64,000 nucleotides of DNA from Gemella sp. zg-570 (GCF_018866345.1 NZ_CP076443.1:1449501-1513500); one strand, 5' to 3'; positions 34,173 through 44,361 are shown, numbered from the stretch's first letter. Translations and numbers: made by a program. Notes: generated by a model not told the origin, from the sequence alone.

Positions 34173-34718
34173 TTAATCTTCTTTAAAAGGATTTACTACA
34201 TCCTGCATAAAGTCATCATCAAGATTGCTTGGGAAATCTTCTCCAAAATCTGTAAATGATGAATTATCGTTCATAAAATCATACATTGATGTATTATTGT
34301 TATTATTCGTATTTCCACTGAAGCTAGAAAAATTATTTTGCGGTTGTTGATTAAAGCTCATAGATCCAAAACCATTATCTTGCATTCTATTTGTATTAGA
34401 TTTTGATTCTAGGTATTGAATATTATCAGCAACTACTTCAGTAACGTATACCATATTACCATCTTTTCCTTGATAATTTCTTGTTTGTATTCTACCAATA
34501 ACACCTATTAAGCTCCCTTTTGCTAAAAAACGAGCCATATTTTCTGCCTGTTTTCTAAAAACAACACAGCTAACAAAATCTGCATTCCTTTGACCATTTT
34601 GGTCGGCGAATGTTCTATTTACTGCTAAAGTGAAATAAATCATTGGAATATTAGAACTAGAATATCTAAGTTCTGGATCTTTTGTTAATCTTCCTACTAA
34701 TACTACATTATTAATCAA
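34173..34718 (-). CDS. ssb: Single-stranded DNA-binding protein
   Basis: This 181-residue protein has the OB-fold start [20 protein letters not shown] and [20 protein letters not shown], a Gln/Asn/Ser-rich linker (about 110-160) and the acidic tail VVNPFKED, which is unusual in ending ED rather than DDLPF. It coats single-stranded DNA in replication and recombination. It lies between rpsF and rpsR as in most Bacilli. Confidence 0.96.
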   Translation of the reverse strand: MINNVVLVGRLTKDPELRYSSSNIPMIYFTLAVNRTFADQNGQRNADFVSCVVFRKQAENMARFLAKGSLIGVIGRIQTRNYQGKDGNMVYVTEVVADNIQYLESKSNTNRMQDNGFGSMSFNQQPQNNFSSFSGNTNNNNNTSMYDFMNDNSSFTDFGEDFPSNLDDDFMQDVVNPFKED

Positions 34719-34733
34719 GATAGTTTACCTCTT

Positions 34734-35021
34734 TTATTTTTCTACTCTTACTACGATGTGGCGAATAATATCGGAATTGATTTTTGCTAAACGGTCAAAT
34801 TCTTTTGTAGAAGAATCACTTTCTGAACTTAATTCTACTAAGTAGTAGTAAGCATCAAAGAAGTCTTCGATTTCATAAGCTAATTGCTTTTTACCTAAAT
34901 CTTTAACTTCAGCAATTTCTGCACCTTCTGAAAGAATATTTACAAATCTATCAACCAAAGCTTTTTTAGACTCTTCATCAATACGTGGTTGAACAGCAAA
35001 CATTACTTCATATTTTCTCAT
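34734..35021 (-). CDS. rpsF: 30S ribosomal protein S6
   Basis: This 95-residue protein contains [42 protein letters not shown] and IVVRVEK, the complete S6 fold. It is the first gene of the rpsF-ssb-rpsR operon. A strong AAGGAGG lies before ATG 35021, and a structured leader and promoter lie upstream. Confidence 0.97.
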   Translation of the reverse strand: MRKYEVMFAVQPRIDEESKKALVDRFVNILSEGAEIAEVKDLGKKQLAYEIEDFFDAYYYLVELSSESDSSTKEFDRLAKINSDIIRHIVVRVEK

Positions 35022-35035
35022 TGTATTTTACCTCC

Positions 35036-35127
35036 TTGTGGTCTTTGCGACTCCCTTCTAAAAAGAGAGTAAGGAGTAATTAAAATTACTCGACGTTTAT
35101 TATATCAATTATTTTAGATAAATGCAA
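35036..35127 (-). promoter_or_regulatory. rpsF promoter and structured leader
   Basis: The -35 is TTGCAT (35122-35127) and the -10 is TATAAT (35099-35104), spacer 17. The leader has a GAGTAAT/ATTACTC hairpin (35073-35092) and an ACTCTC/GGGAGT stem (35050-35071). Firmicutes rpsF leaders can bind the S6:S18 complex for autoregulation; whether this one carries that motif is unverified. Confidence 0.65.
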
Positions 35128-35455
35128 TAAAATAATAAATGTTTCTAAAATATCTTGTAAATATTTTTTACTAAATTTATTATTTTAATTTAATAAGAAA
35201 AAATAATTTTTATTTAACTAGAAAAATTTTTGTAAAAATTTACAAATCTTAAATAAAAATAAATTTAAAATTTTTCTAATTTAAATTAAAAAATTACAAA
35301 ATTAAATATTTAAAAAATAAAATACTAATTCATTTAAAATATTTTTCAAATTAAATTTTTAAATACCATAAAAATTATTTTTAAATTTATCATTTTAATA
35401 TTAAGTAGCAACAGCTAAATTAATTACTTAGAAATTATTATTTAAAATTAAAAAT
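35128..35455. other. Intergenic between gdhA and rpsF, no gene seen
   Basis: Almost pure A/T sequence with many short AAATTT-type stretches; no frame or clear element. Confidence 0.6.
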
Positions 35456-35488
35456 AAAAACAATACTCATTTTCTAAGTATTGTTTTT
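35456..35488 (-). terminator. Terminator of gdhA
   Basis: The 9-bp stem AACAATACT/AGTATTGTT with an 8-base loop lies directly after the gdhA stop on the minus strand. Confidence 0.85.
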
Positions 35489-35493
35489 TGTTA

Positions 35494-37183
<1,690 letters not shown>

Positions 37184-37323
37184 TTAAAACAATAATGGCA
37201 CACATAAAACGGCTATTGCTCCTAAGGTAAAAACAAGTAAAACAAATATTAATTCCTTATTAATTTGGTATTTTTGGTTTGATTTTTTATCTTCAGTAGT
37301 TTTTTTAAAAAATTTTTTTTCAT
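37184..37323 (-). pseudogene. Small one-helix membrane protein, frameshifted in a poly-A run
   Basis: ATG 37323 (ribosome site AAGGAG) starts in a run of eight A and then six T and seven A. The frame from ATG stops after about 24 codons. Shifting by one base after the run gives EDKKSNQKYQINKELIFVLL and further hydrophobic residues to a stop at 37184. One base more or less would restore a protein of about 46 residues with one membrane helix. It is either a slip mutation or a sequencing error. Confidence 0.5.
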
Positions 37324-37552
37324 AACACTCTCCTTATTGTTAAAATAATTTTCTTTCTTTAATTATAGCAGAGAAATTTTAAAAATTATATTTTAAACTG
37401 GAATATTTGCGATTAACTATTTTATGAATTTTAAAAATTAATTTTTTTTAAATTTCTTTACTTATAAATTTTTTTATTTTGAAATTTTGTTTTACTCATA
37501 AAAATTTTTATTTTAAATTTTTTCTTGCATTTTATATTTTTTTGAATTAAAA

Positions 37553-37567
37553 TAGTAATCATTACGA
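37553..37567 (+). promoter_or_regulatory. Zur-like operator of the zinc operon
   Basis: TAGTAATCATTACGA matches the Zur consensus TCGTAATnATTACGA at 14 of 15 positions. It lies 27 bases before the adcA-like start, and TTGAAT (37542-37547) just upstream may be the -35. Confidence 0.75.
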
Positions 37568-37593
37568 TTTATATTTTTAAAAGGGGTATTTAT

Positions 37594-38526
37594 ATGAAAA
37601 AAAAATTAAATATTTTTATGGGTATTTTACTTAGCGTCAGTCTTTTACTGGTTGGCTGCTCTAAAAATACCAGCACAAGTCAACCAAGTTCTGATAAAAA
37701 AATTATTTATACGAGCTTTTTTCCCGTTTATGATTTAACGAAACAAATTGTTGGGGATAAGATGGAAATAAAAAATATTATCAAGGGTAATCAAGAACCT
37801 CACGATTTTGAACTGCAAACAAAGGATATGAAAGAAATATCAAAAGCAGATTTAATTATTTTTAATGGGGCTAACATGGAAAATTTTATTGATGACTTGA
37901 AAATGGCTAGCAAGCAAGATGATAAATTTTTAGACTTATCACAGGGATTGACACTTTTAGAAAGTGGTAGCCTTGAAGAAAATTCAAAAAATGAACATCT
38001 TAGTATTAATCCGCACACTTGGTTAAGTGTTAAAAATGCTTTAATCGAACTTGATACAATTTATAAAAAAGTTGCATCTATTGACCCAGCAAATGAAGCT
38101 TACTACAAAAAAAATTTAGAAGTAGCAAGTAAAAATTTCAAACAACTAGATGAAAAATTTGAAAAAGAATTAGCAAAAGTTAAGAATAAAGAAAAATATT
38201 TTGTAGTTTCGCACGCAGCTTTTAATTATTTGGCAAATGATTACGGCTTAAAACAGGTAGCTATAACTGGTATATCGCCTGAAGATGAACCATCTGCTAA
38301 ACAATTAAAAACAATAGCCGATTTTGTAGAAAAACATAATATAAAAACTATTTTCTTTGAGGGTAAAACAACGCCAAAAGTAGCCCAAACCCTAGCAAAA
38401 AATACTAATACAAAAACTTCAACTCTCTACACTATGGAAAATCTGACAGATGATGAAGTTAAACTGGGTTATATAAAGTTAATGGAAATGAATTTAGAAG
38501 CCTTGGTGAGTTCTTTTGATGAATAG
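37594..38526 (+). CDS. adcA: Zinc ABC transporter substrate-binding lipoprotein
   Basis: This 310-residue lipoprotein of cluster A-I (ZnuA/AdcA type) has a signal ending LLLVGCSKN. Candidate metal ligands are His in QEPHDFELQ, His in INPHTWLSV, His in VVSHAAFNYLA and an acidic residue near FFEGKTT. The short linker between ligands lacks the long His-rich loop of many ZnuA proteins. It heads an operon of ATPase, permease and a histidine-triad lipoprotein under a Zur-like box, so zinc uptake is the likely role; manganese is less likely. Confidence 0.9.
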   Translation: MKKKLNIFMGILLSVSLLLVGCSKNTSTSQPSSDKKIIYTSFFPVYDLTKQIVGDKMEIKNIIKGNQEPHDFELQTKDMKEISKADLIIFNGANMENFIDDLKMASKQDDKFLDLSQGLTLLESGSLEENSKNEHLSINPHTWLSVKNALIELDTIYKKVASIDPANEAYYKKNLEVASKNFKQLDEKFEKELAKVKNKEKYFVVSHAAFNYLANDYGLKQVAITGISPEDEPSAKQLKTIADFVEKHNIKTIFFEGKTTPKVAQTLAKNTNTKTSTLYTMENLTDDEVKLGYIKLMEMNLEALVSSFDE

Positions 38527-39202
38527 AGTTATAGAAATAAAAAATTTAGATTTTACTTATGACAAGGAAAGTAAAAATTATATTTTTGAAAATCTGAATT
38601 TAGAAATATACAAAAATGAATTTGTTGCCCTTGTCGGAGAAAATGGTGTCGGCAAGTCTACCCTCTTAAAACTTATTTTAAATAACTTAAAAGCTACAAG
38701 TGGCGGGATAAAAATTTTTGAAAATGATGTAGAAGAAAAAAAACATTATCAAGAAATTTCCTATATTTCCCAAAATTCAGTAGCGAATTATCGCCACTTA
38801 CCTACTACTGTGGAAGAAGTCATCAAGCAACATTTAAAATTTTTGAAAAAAAAGCAGAATGTTGAAGACTATTTAAGGATAGTTGACCTTGAAAAAAAAG
38901 CAAAAAAATCTCTTGGTCAACTTTCTGGTGGCGAGTTGCAGAGGGTGGCAATATTATTAGCCTTAATTAAGGAAGCAAAATTAATTATCTTAGATGAACC
39001 AACATCAAATATTGATAAAAAATTTTCTAAGGAACTCTTTGCCCTCTTAAAAAATTTGGCAAGAGAAGATAAAACGATACTTATAGTAACCCACGATATT
39101 GAAGAAATAGTTAATTATGTTGACTACATCTTACAAATAAAAAATTGTCAGTGTCAAAGATTAGAAAAAATAAAATTTAAAGAGAGTTTGGGGAGATGTT
39201 AA
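38519..39202 (+). CDS. adcC: Zinc ABC transporter ATP-binding protein
   Basis: This 227-residue ATPase has Walker A VGENGVGKSTLLKL, signature LGQLSGGELQRVAIL, Walker B LIILDEPTSNID and H-loop VTHDIEE. It starts at ATG 38519, overlapping the adcA stop by 8 bases, and ends within the adcB start (TAATG). It powers import by the adjacent permease. Confidence 0.93.
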   Translation: MNRVIEIKNLDFTYDKESKNYIFENLNLEIYKNEFVALVGENGVGKSTLLKLILNNLKATSGGIKIFENDVEEKKHYQEISYISQNSVANYRHLPTTVEEVIKQHLKFLKKKQNVEDYLRIVDLEKKAKKSLGQLSGGELQRVAILLALIKEAKLIILDEPTSNIDKKFSKELFALLKNLAREDKTILIVTHDIEEIVNYVDYILQIKNCQCQRLEKIKFKESLGRC

Positions 39203-39993
39203 TGGAAATATTTTATTATGATTTTATGCGTAGAGCCTTCCTTGTTGGTGGCTTGTTAGCTATTATTCTTCCCTGTGTTGGTATGCCGATTTTATTAAAA
39301 AGATTGTCAGCCATGGGTGATACCCTCGCCCACTCATCTCTTGCTGGTGTTGCCATAGGACTTTGTTTGGGTATTAATCCCTTGCTCGGTTCCATTATAG
39401 CCTGTATTGTTGCGGGGCTAAGTATAGAATTTATTAGAAATAAATTAAAATCCTATCAAGAAATATCAACCGTCATAATTTTAGCAACTTCTATCGGTTT
39501 GGCAGGAATTTTTACCAGCTTTACCAATAATTCTAACTCGATAAGTTCCTACCTTTTTGGTTCTATTGTAACAATAAGTGATAGTGAATTTTATATAGTT
39601 ATAGTTATTTCTTTACTTGTCTTGCTAACTTATAAATTTATTTATACAAAATTATATTTAATAATTTTTGATGTCAGCAATGCAAAAATTTTAGGTATCA
39701 ATGTGAAATTTATAAATTTTATAGTAACGGTTCTGAGTGCCGCAGCAATTTCTGTATCTGCAAAAACTATCGGCTCTTTAATAGTATCATCACTGCTTAT
39801 TATTCCGACAATCTGTGCTATGCAAATTGCAAAAACTTATAAAAACACCTTGATATTGTCAATAATTTTATCAATGACCTTTGTATATTTAGGATTATTT
39901 ATTTCCTATTTTTACAACTTAAAACCTGGTTCAGTGATTGTATTATTGTCAGTTATCTGCTTGATAGTAATTATTTTAATAAAAAAGAAATAA
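39202..39993 (+). CDS. adcB: Zinc ABC transporter permease
   Basis: This 263-residue ABC-3 family membrane protein has about eight helices. It includes LPCVGMPILLKRLSAMGDTL and AHSSLAGVAIG, the conserved cytoplasmic coupling region, and TIGSLIVSSLLIIPTICAMQ near the C-terminus. I start at ATG 39202, spaced 7 bases after GGGGAG, rather than ATG 39196. It shares one base with the adcC stop. Confidence 0.92.
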   Translation: MEIFYYDFMRRAFLVGGLLAIILPCVGMPILLKRLSAMGDTLAHSSLAGVAIGLCLGINPLLGSIIACIVAGLSIEFIRNKLKSYQEISTVIILATSIGLAGIFTSFTNNSNSISSYLFGSIVTISDSEFYIVIVISLLVLLTYKFIYTKLYLIIFDVSNAKILGINVKFINFIVTVLSAAAISVSAKTIGSLIVSSLLIIPTICAMQIAKTYKNTLILSIILSMTFVYLGLFISYFYNLKPGSVIVLLSVICLIVIILIKKK

Positions 39994-40004
39994 AGGAGTA
40001 AAAT

Positions 40005-41843
40005 ATGAAAAATAAAAAACAATTTTTAGTAGTTAATATGGTTTTAGTATCTACCTTGTTATTATCTGCTTGTGGTAATAATAAAAAAAATGAAGATGAA
40101 GTAAAAAATAATAAGACTGATTATGTAGAAAAAAATAAAAAGTATGTAAAAGATAATACTACTGAAGTATTAATAGACAGTCCTAATGTTAAAAAAGAAG
40201 ATATTACAAAAATAATTAAGCACGGCGACCACTGGCACATTTTTACTAAAGATGGTAAGGAGCATATAACTTATACTGACCCAACTAAGACTAACGATAA
40301 TAATTTTTCTTTGGTTAGTGTCGTGTCATTAAATCAATTAAAAGGTTTGAATATTGCTTCTATAAAAGTACATGGCGACCACTGGCACGTTTATACGAGT
40401 GATGGGCGAGAATTTTTAACATACGAAAATCCAAGTTCCCTATTTTCTAATTTGGCTATTGAAGAATATGTTGGTTCGCACTCTCCAGTTGCAAATCCTA
40501 CAACAAGTTATGTGAGTAATCCAATCATAAATGAAGAAAATAAAGAAAATAAAGATGAAGTAATAAAAATATTAGTACATGGCGACCACTACCATATTTA
40601 TACAGCTAGCGGCAAAGAATTTGTTAGTTACTCTGACCCTAGACACCTGTATCCTAATGCTGAATTTGGTGTCTATGCAGGAAGCCATGAAAATCATAAC
40701 AAGCCAGCTGAAAATTCAAATTCTGAAAGTAATAATAATTCTGCTTCTGTAAATAATAGTAATTCAAATTCAGTAAGTGAAAATAATTCTGCTTCTGTAA
40801 ATAATAGTAATTCAAGTTCGGTAAATGAAAATAATTCTAGTTCTGCTGGTTCAGAAAATAATAATTCAGCCAATAACAACAATTCAAATTCTGTAAATAA
40901 TATACCTGAAGAAGATGAACACTCTGGACTTATCAGCGTCTTGTCAGCCGATGAAATAAAAGCCTTAAAAAACATTACAAAAATTTTAAAACATAATGAC
41001 CATTATCATATCTACACAGCTGATAAGAAAGAATACATAACTTATGCTGACCCATCAGATATTTTTTCTGGTATAGGAGATTATGCAGACAAGGATAAAG
41101 AAAATAATAATGTTTCCGATAAACCAACAGAAAATATTTCTTGGCCAAGTGGCATAACAAAAATAGTTGACCATAGCGACCACTGGCACCTATATGCAGG
41201 CAGTAAAGAAGTTGCTGTTGTTAAAACAAATCCAAAAGAACATTATCCCGACGCTGAATACATATTAGAAGATGATGACGACTTAGATGATGTACATTTA
41301 AACGAAAATGAAATTATCAGATATGAAGATGTTGAAGAAAGATTAGTAGAATCTGTAATTCCTTATCTGTCTACCAACCTAAAAGCCATGACTAATTTTG
41401 GTAATTTAGAAAATCCTACTTCAGCAGTTTTTGGTTCTAACGGTGCTACAGAAAATATATTCTACTGGTTGCATGGCGACCACTATCATGCTGAAAGTCT
41501 AATAGACCTAATTAAAAAAGTTAAAGAGGGAACTTTTGGTAATAATTCAGCAGAAGATGTAATTGCGACTATGAAATATATAGTAAATCACCCAGACAAT
41601 AAAGAAGAATATTTGCGTGTTAAAATAAAACTTGATGTGAAAAAAATTCAAAGATTTTTAATGAAAGCATATAATCTTGATGCAAGTGATGTCTTTAGAC
41701 TTGGAAATTCATTTGATGTCTATAAAAATGGCCAAACAAAAACTTTTAATATCTCAGAATTTACAGAAGAGAATAATGAAATTAAGTATATTAATGGTGA
41801 ACTGCCACAATTTAAAAAAGCAAGTGAAACTTCTAATGACTAA
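40005..41843 (+). CDS. Histidine-triad (Pht-like) surface lipoprotein
   Basis: This 612-residue protein has a lipoprotein signal (LLLSACGNN). Six HxxHxH-type zinc triads follow: HGDHWHIF, HGDHWHVY, HGDHYHIY, HNDHYHIY, HSDHWHLY and HGDHYHAE. Most lie before a Tyr/Asp-Pro segment like those of streptococcal Pht proteins. A low-complexity Ser/Asn linker (about residues 240-300, 40720-40905) splits the triads. The acidic stretch EDDDDLDDVHL and a helical C-terminal domain follow. In streptococci Pht proteins scavenge zinc for AdcA-type importers; here the gene is 11 bases behind adcB in the same Zur-boxed operon. No sortase motif is seen. Confidence 0.9.
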   Translation: MKNKKQFLVVNMVLVSTLLLSACGNNKKNEDEVKNNKTDYVEKNKKYVKDNTTEVLIDSPNVKKEDITKIIKHGDHWHIFTKDGKEHITYTDPTKTNDNNFSLVSVVSLNQLKGLNIASIKVHGDHWHVYTSDGREFLTYENPSSLFSNLAIEEYVGSHSPVANPTTSYVSNPIINEENKENKDEVIKILVHGDHYHIYTASGKEFVSYSDPRHLYPNAEFGVYAGSHENHNKPAENSNSESNNNSASVNNSNSNSVSENNSASVNNSNSSSVNENNSSSAGSENNNSANNNNSNSVNNIPEEDEHSGLISVLSADEIKALKNITKILKHNDHYHIYTADKKEYITYADPSDIFSGIGDYADKDKENNNVSDKPTENISWPSGITKIVDHSDHWHLYAGSKEVAVVKTNPKEHYPDAEYILEDDDDLDDVHLNENEIIRYEDVEERLVESVIPYLSTNLKAMTNFGNLENPTSAVFGSNGATENIFYWLHGDHYHAESLIDLIKKVKEGTFGNNSAEDVIATMKYIVNHPDNKEEYLRVKIKLDVKKIQRFLMKAYNLDASDVFRLGNSFDVYKNGQTKTFNISEFTEENNEIKYINGELPQFKKASETSND

Positions 41844-41889
41844 TTTTTAAAATATAGTATCTGACAAAATAAATTTTAGGTTTATTATA

Positions 41890-41929
41890 ATTCTCTATAA
41901 GTATTTCAATATTTATAGAGAATTTTTTT
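41890..41929 (+). terminator. Terminator of the zinc operon
   Basis: TTCTCTATAA pairs with TTTATAGAGAA around an 11-base loop and is followed by a T-run. Confidence 0.88.
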
Positions 41930-41966
41930 GTAAAAAATATATTGATAAAAAATTAAAAAATGTTAG

Positions 41967-41994
41967 GACAGATTTTTTTATAAAAAATTCTGTC
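41967..41994 (+). terminator. Second hairpin after the zinc operon
   Basis: GACAGA...TCTGTC encloses T-run/A-run complementarity, giving a near-continuous 28-base fold. No T-run follows, so its role is unclear. Confidence 0.45.
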
Positions 41995-42090
41995 AATAAA
42001 TTATAGTAAAAAATATTTTAAAAAAATTTTTACTCCTAACTAAATATTTTTTGCAAAATAGTTTATTAAAAATAAAAAATGACAACATAG

Positions 42091-42120
42091 AAAAAGACGA
42101 AAATATTTAGTCGTCTTTTT
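42091..42120 (+). terminator. Orphan cassette-type terminator
   Basis: AAAAAGACGA...TCGTCTTTTT is the imperfect counterpart of the cassette terminators at 12763, 43346 and 45468. No cassette gene precedes it. Confidence 0.65.
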
Positions 42121-42248
42121 CTAATTCTCAAACTCAAATTTTAATATCAAACAGAAAAAATAATTTTATTATTTTTTAGAAATAATTTCTTTATTTTGCA
42201 AGCGTAACCCTCCTAATTATACCATGTATTTTTTAAAAAAGATAGACC

Positions 42249-42277
42249 TTGTTTTCTTATATTCTTAATGATATAAT
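42249..42277 (+). promoter_or_regulatory. Promoter of the plus-strand cassette cluster
   Basis: TTGTTT (42249-42254), a 17-bp spacer and TATAAT (42272-42277) share the CTTGTTT-type -35 of the minus-strand cassettes. It lies 70 bases before the start codon. Confidence 0.7.
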
Positions 42278-42346
42278 AAAAGTGTAAATAGAAGTGATCA
42301 CAATATTTCAAAATTAAAATTTTATCACCAAAGGAGGATAATTAAA

Positions 42347-42886
42347 ATGAGTAGAAAATTAAAATTTGCTAGTTCAGTGTTAGCATCTAGCTTAATTATC
42401 ACACCAATCTCTGCTTTAGTTAGTAATTATGATAATGTGGCTAAGGCTAATGAACTTAAAACATTAAATAATTATGAACCCACTGAAAAAGAAATAAATG
42501 AATTTGCTAAAGAATTAGAATTTTTCTTTACAAAAGTAGTGTGTTACCAAAATGGTAAATACTTCATAAACAAGGAAGAAGCTAAAAAGATAAAAGGAAT
42601 TTCAGATGATGTTATAATAGAATTAGAGAAAAAAGCAAATGAAATAAATAATAATTCTTTTGTTAGTTTTAGAAGTTGGTACATATGCATGAAAGATAGA
42701 ATTATGGATGAAATAGGCAAAGTCGTTCAGCTAGGAACTTTAGGAGCGAGCATTTTAGAAAGACAAGCATGGACAGAATTAGCTGAATTTATACTAAAAA
42801 GGGTTTCAAAACAAGCCGCCAAAAGAAGTCCTTGGGTGCTAGCAGGAATTTTCGCTTGGCATTCTTTAAGGTGTGTAGGACATTAA
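42347..42886 (+). CDS. Secreted protein with shared cassette signal peptide, putative effector (179 aa)
   Basis: The signal peptide RKLKFASSVLASSLIITPIS, with NYDNVAKA cleavage at about 35, matches the other family members. A charged middle (about 40-105) follows, then SFRSWYICMKDRIMDEIGKV and an amphipathic, basic C-terminal domain ending SLRCVGH. Two Cys (about 115 and 176) could bond across that domain. No known family is recognised; the plan resembles SdpC-type toxins. AAAGGAGG precedes ATG 42347. The membrane-protein gene follows 1 base after the stop. Confidence 0.7.
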   Translation: MSRKLKFASSVLASSLIITPISALVSNYDNVAKANELKTLNNYEPTEKEINEFAKELEFFFTKVVCYQNGKYFINKEEAKKIKGISDDVIIELEKKANEINNNSFVSFRSWYICMKDRIMDEIGKVVQLGTLGASILERQAWTELAEFILKRVSKQAAKRSPWVLAGIFAWHSLRCVGH

Positions 42887-42887
42887 A

Positions 42888-43157
42888 ATGATTAAATGGT
42901 TTAAAAAATTAAATGGTTATTATAAATGGCATATATACTTTACAACTTTCACAATAATATATGCTATAATTTATAAAATAATGTACGATAGATATGATTT
43001 TTTCGTAATTAGTCTATACATGATAATTTTAACAACATATATAATAAAAAATGGTAAGAAGTATAAAAATAATAAAATATCAGATACCCATTCAAGTCAG
43101 ATAGCAAATAAAGAAAAAGAGCAAAATAGTTCCACTATTCTAAACAAAAAAATATAA
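42888..43157 (+). CDS. Small membrane protein, putative immunity partner (89 aa)
   Basis: MIKWFKKLNGYYKWHIYFTT starts a protein with two hydrophobic segments (about 15-32 and 37-52) and a long charged tail (KNGKKYKNNKISDTHSS). It begins 1 base after the secreted-protein stop, so it is probably coupled to it. Its TAA (43155-43157) is followed in the same frame by the remnant at 43158-43364. Immunity function is inferred from position only. Confidence 0.6.
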   Translation: MIKWFKKLNGYYKWHIYFTTFTIIYAIIYKIMYDRYDFFVISLYMIILTTYIIKNGKKYKNNKISDTHSSQIANKEKEQNSSTILNKKI

Positions 43158-43364
43158 CAAATAATATTAAAAATAACATTATTTATTACATTATTATTAC
43201 CAATAATAACTATAATTTTATACGTTTATCAAATAAATGACATTCAAGTTCCTTATAGATACGGACTATATGATATATTTCTGTTATTAGTTCTGTTAAT
43301 TAATATGCTTATTATAAAAATACTAGTAGTAACTATATACAAAATAGAAAAAGACGACAAATAG
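43158..43364 (+). pseudogene. Remnant of a second cassette membrane protein
   Basis: Directly after a TAA, and in the same frame, 68 codons read QIILKITLFITLLLPIITII, YVYQINDIQVPYRYG and LLLVLLINMLIIKI, ending EKDDK-stop. This resembles the C-terminal half of the membrane protein at 15100-15426. There is no start codon. The stop TAG lies inside the terminator hairpin, exactly as in the lipoprotein gene at 12774. It is either a truncated gene or the second half of a gene split by one stop. Confidence 0.6.
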
Positions 43365-43376
43365 TCGTCTTTTTTT
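43346..43376 (+). terminator. Cassette terminator (GACGAC type)
   Basis: AAAAAGACGAC/GTCGTCTTTTT with a 5-base loop, near-identical in stem and loop to 12763-12791 read on the minus strand. Confidence 0.88.
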
Positions 43377-43594
43377 AAATTCTAAAATTAAAATTTTAAT
43401 ATTAAACAAAAAATAATTTTATTTGTAAAAATTTTAAATATTATAAATATATAAACTAAAAATTTTTTAATTAATACAGTTTAATTTTAAAGTTGTATTA
43501 TATAATTTTAATTTAGTATTTCAGTTATTTAATTTTTATAATATAATATTATTTTTTCTGTATTATTTATATTTTTATCTTAATTAAACAGATG
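43365..43594. other. AT-rich spacer between cassettes, no gene seen
   Basis: This stretch follows the cassette terminator. No frame or repeat is evident until the promoter region at 43595. Confidence 0.5.
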
Positions 43595-43667
43595 GCTGTT
43601 TTTCATGAATATAGCGGTGTTTTTCAGTCTTTTTTTCCTTGTTTTATAATGTTTTATATGCTATGAT
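43595..43667 (+). promoter_or_regulatory. Cassette promoter with 21-bp-spaced direct repeats
   Basis: The direct repeats GCTGTTTTTCA (43595-43605) and GGTGTTTTTCA (43616-43626) are 21 bp apart start to start. A promoter TTGTTT (43639-43644), spacer 17, TATGAT (43662-43667) follows. Two direct repeats two helical turns apart upstream of a weak promoter are typical of LytTR-type response-regulator sites. The regulator is not in the window. Confidence 0.55.
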
Positions 43668-43690
43668 TAAGGTGTAATATATATCTTAGT

Positions 43691-43829
43691 AAAAAATAAT
43701 TTTAAAATATATTTTCTTGCAAATAAATATATTAAATAAAAAAATAAAGGAGGCAATAAAAATGAGAAAACACAAAAAATTTTTATCGGCAATCTTAGCT
43801 TCAAGTCTATTAGTTACACCTATTTCACA
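43691..43829 (+). repeat. Direct repeat of leader plus signal-peptide DNA, copy 1
   Basis: The leader (AAATAATTTTAAAATATAT...TTGCAAATAAATATATT) and the signal-peptide codons are almost identical to 44590-44724. This shows a recent cassette duplication with divergence beginning right after the signal peptide. Confidence 0.85.
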
Positions 43830-44361
43830 CTTAATTCATCAAAACAATAATATATCAAAAGCCTATGTTAATATAGCAAATAATACAGAAGAAAATCTTT
43901 TAAATAAAGATTTAAAATATATTAAACTATTAGATAAAATGCCAATGAATGTAGCAGAAGGAACAATTGAAGAAGGCATAAAATGGTTAAATGAAAACAA
44001 AGGGAAGGACTTTGGATTTGGTGAATTTATAGCGACAGGAGATTCTATTAAATTTCAAAGTTATTACAGAAGTTGGTCTTGCGTCTATGGTATAGGTACT
44101 GCAGTAGTAAACTTGTTGCCTTGGTCTAAAATATTAAAACTAAAACAAGGAGCAAAAGCACTAGGGGGCTTGCAAACGGTAGCTTCTAATATATACAATA
44201 GATATAAATATTTAATAAACAATTATAGAAGTTATAAAAATAATAAATGGGGTGCAATGAAATTGGCCGTTACAGAAACTGCTAATTCTATGCCTGGCGA
44301 GGCGAAAGCAGCTTTTATGGAATTTTTTGGTTTGGGAGGACTGAATGATTGCTTTGACTAA
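43762..44361 (+). CDS. Secreted protein with shared cassette signal peptide, putative effector (199 aa)
   Basis: From ATG 43762 (RBS AAAGGAGG) it starts MRKHKKFLSAILASSLLVTP, and the cleavage region ends ISKA. A charged middle (about 30-95) is followed by FQSYYRSWSCVYGIGTAVVN, a hydrophobic/Gly region, a basic Tyr/Asn-rich stretch, and an end at GLGGLNDCFD. Two Cys bracket the C-terminal domain. No family is recognised. A longer frame to 43717 exists but would include the ribosome site. The small membrane gene overlaps its end by 17 bases. Confidence 0.7.
   Translation: MRKHKKFLSAILASSLLVTPISHLIHQNNNISKAYVNIANNTEENLLNKDLKYIKLLDKMPMNVAEGTIEEGIKWLNENKGKDFGFGEFIATGDSIKFQSYYRSWSCVYGIGTAVVNLLPWSKILKLKQGAKALGGLQTVASNIYNRYKYLINNYRSYKNNKWGAMKLAVTETANSMPGEAKAAFMEFFGLGGLNDCFD

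Larger units (their letters stand above)
41844..42346. other. Intergenic with three hairpins and a cassette promoter
   Basis: It contains the zinc-operon terminator, a long hairpin at 41967-41994, an orphan GACGA-type cassette terminator at 42091-42120 and the cassette promoter at 42249-42277. No gene is visible. The orphan terminator suggests a cassette was lost here. Confidence 0.6.

Noticed and set aside
40694-40975. Minus-strand 93-codon Leu/Glu-rich frame
   Set aside because: It is the complement of the Ser/Asn-rich linker repeats of the histidine-triad gene, and no ribosome site precedes it.
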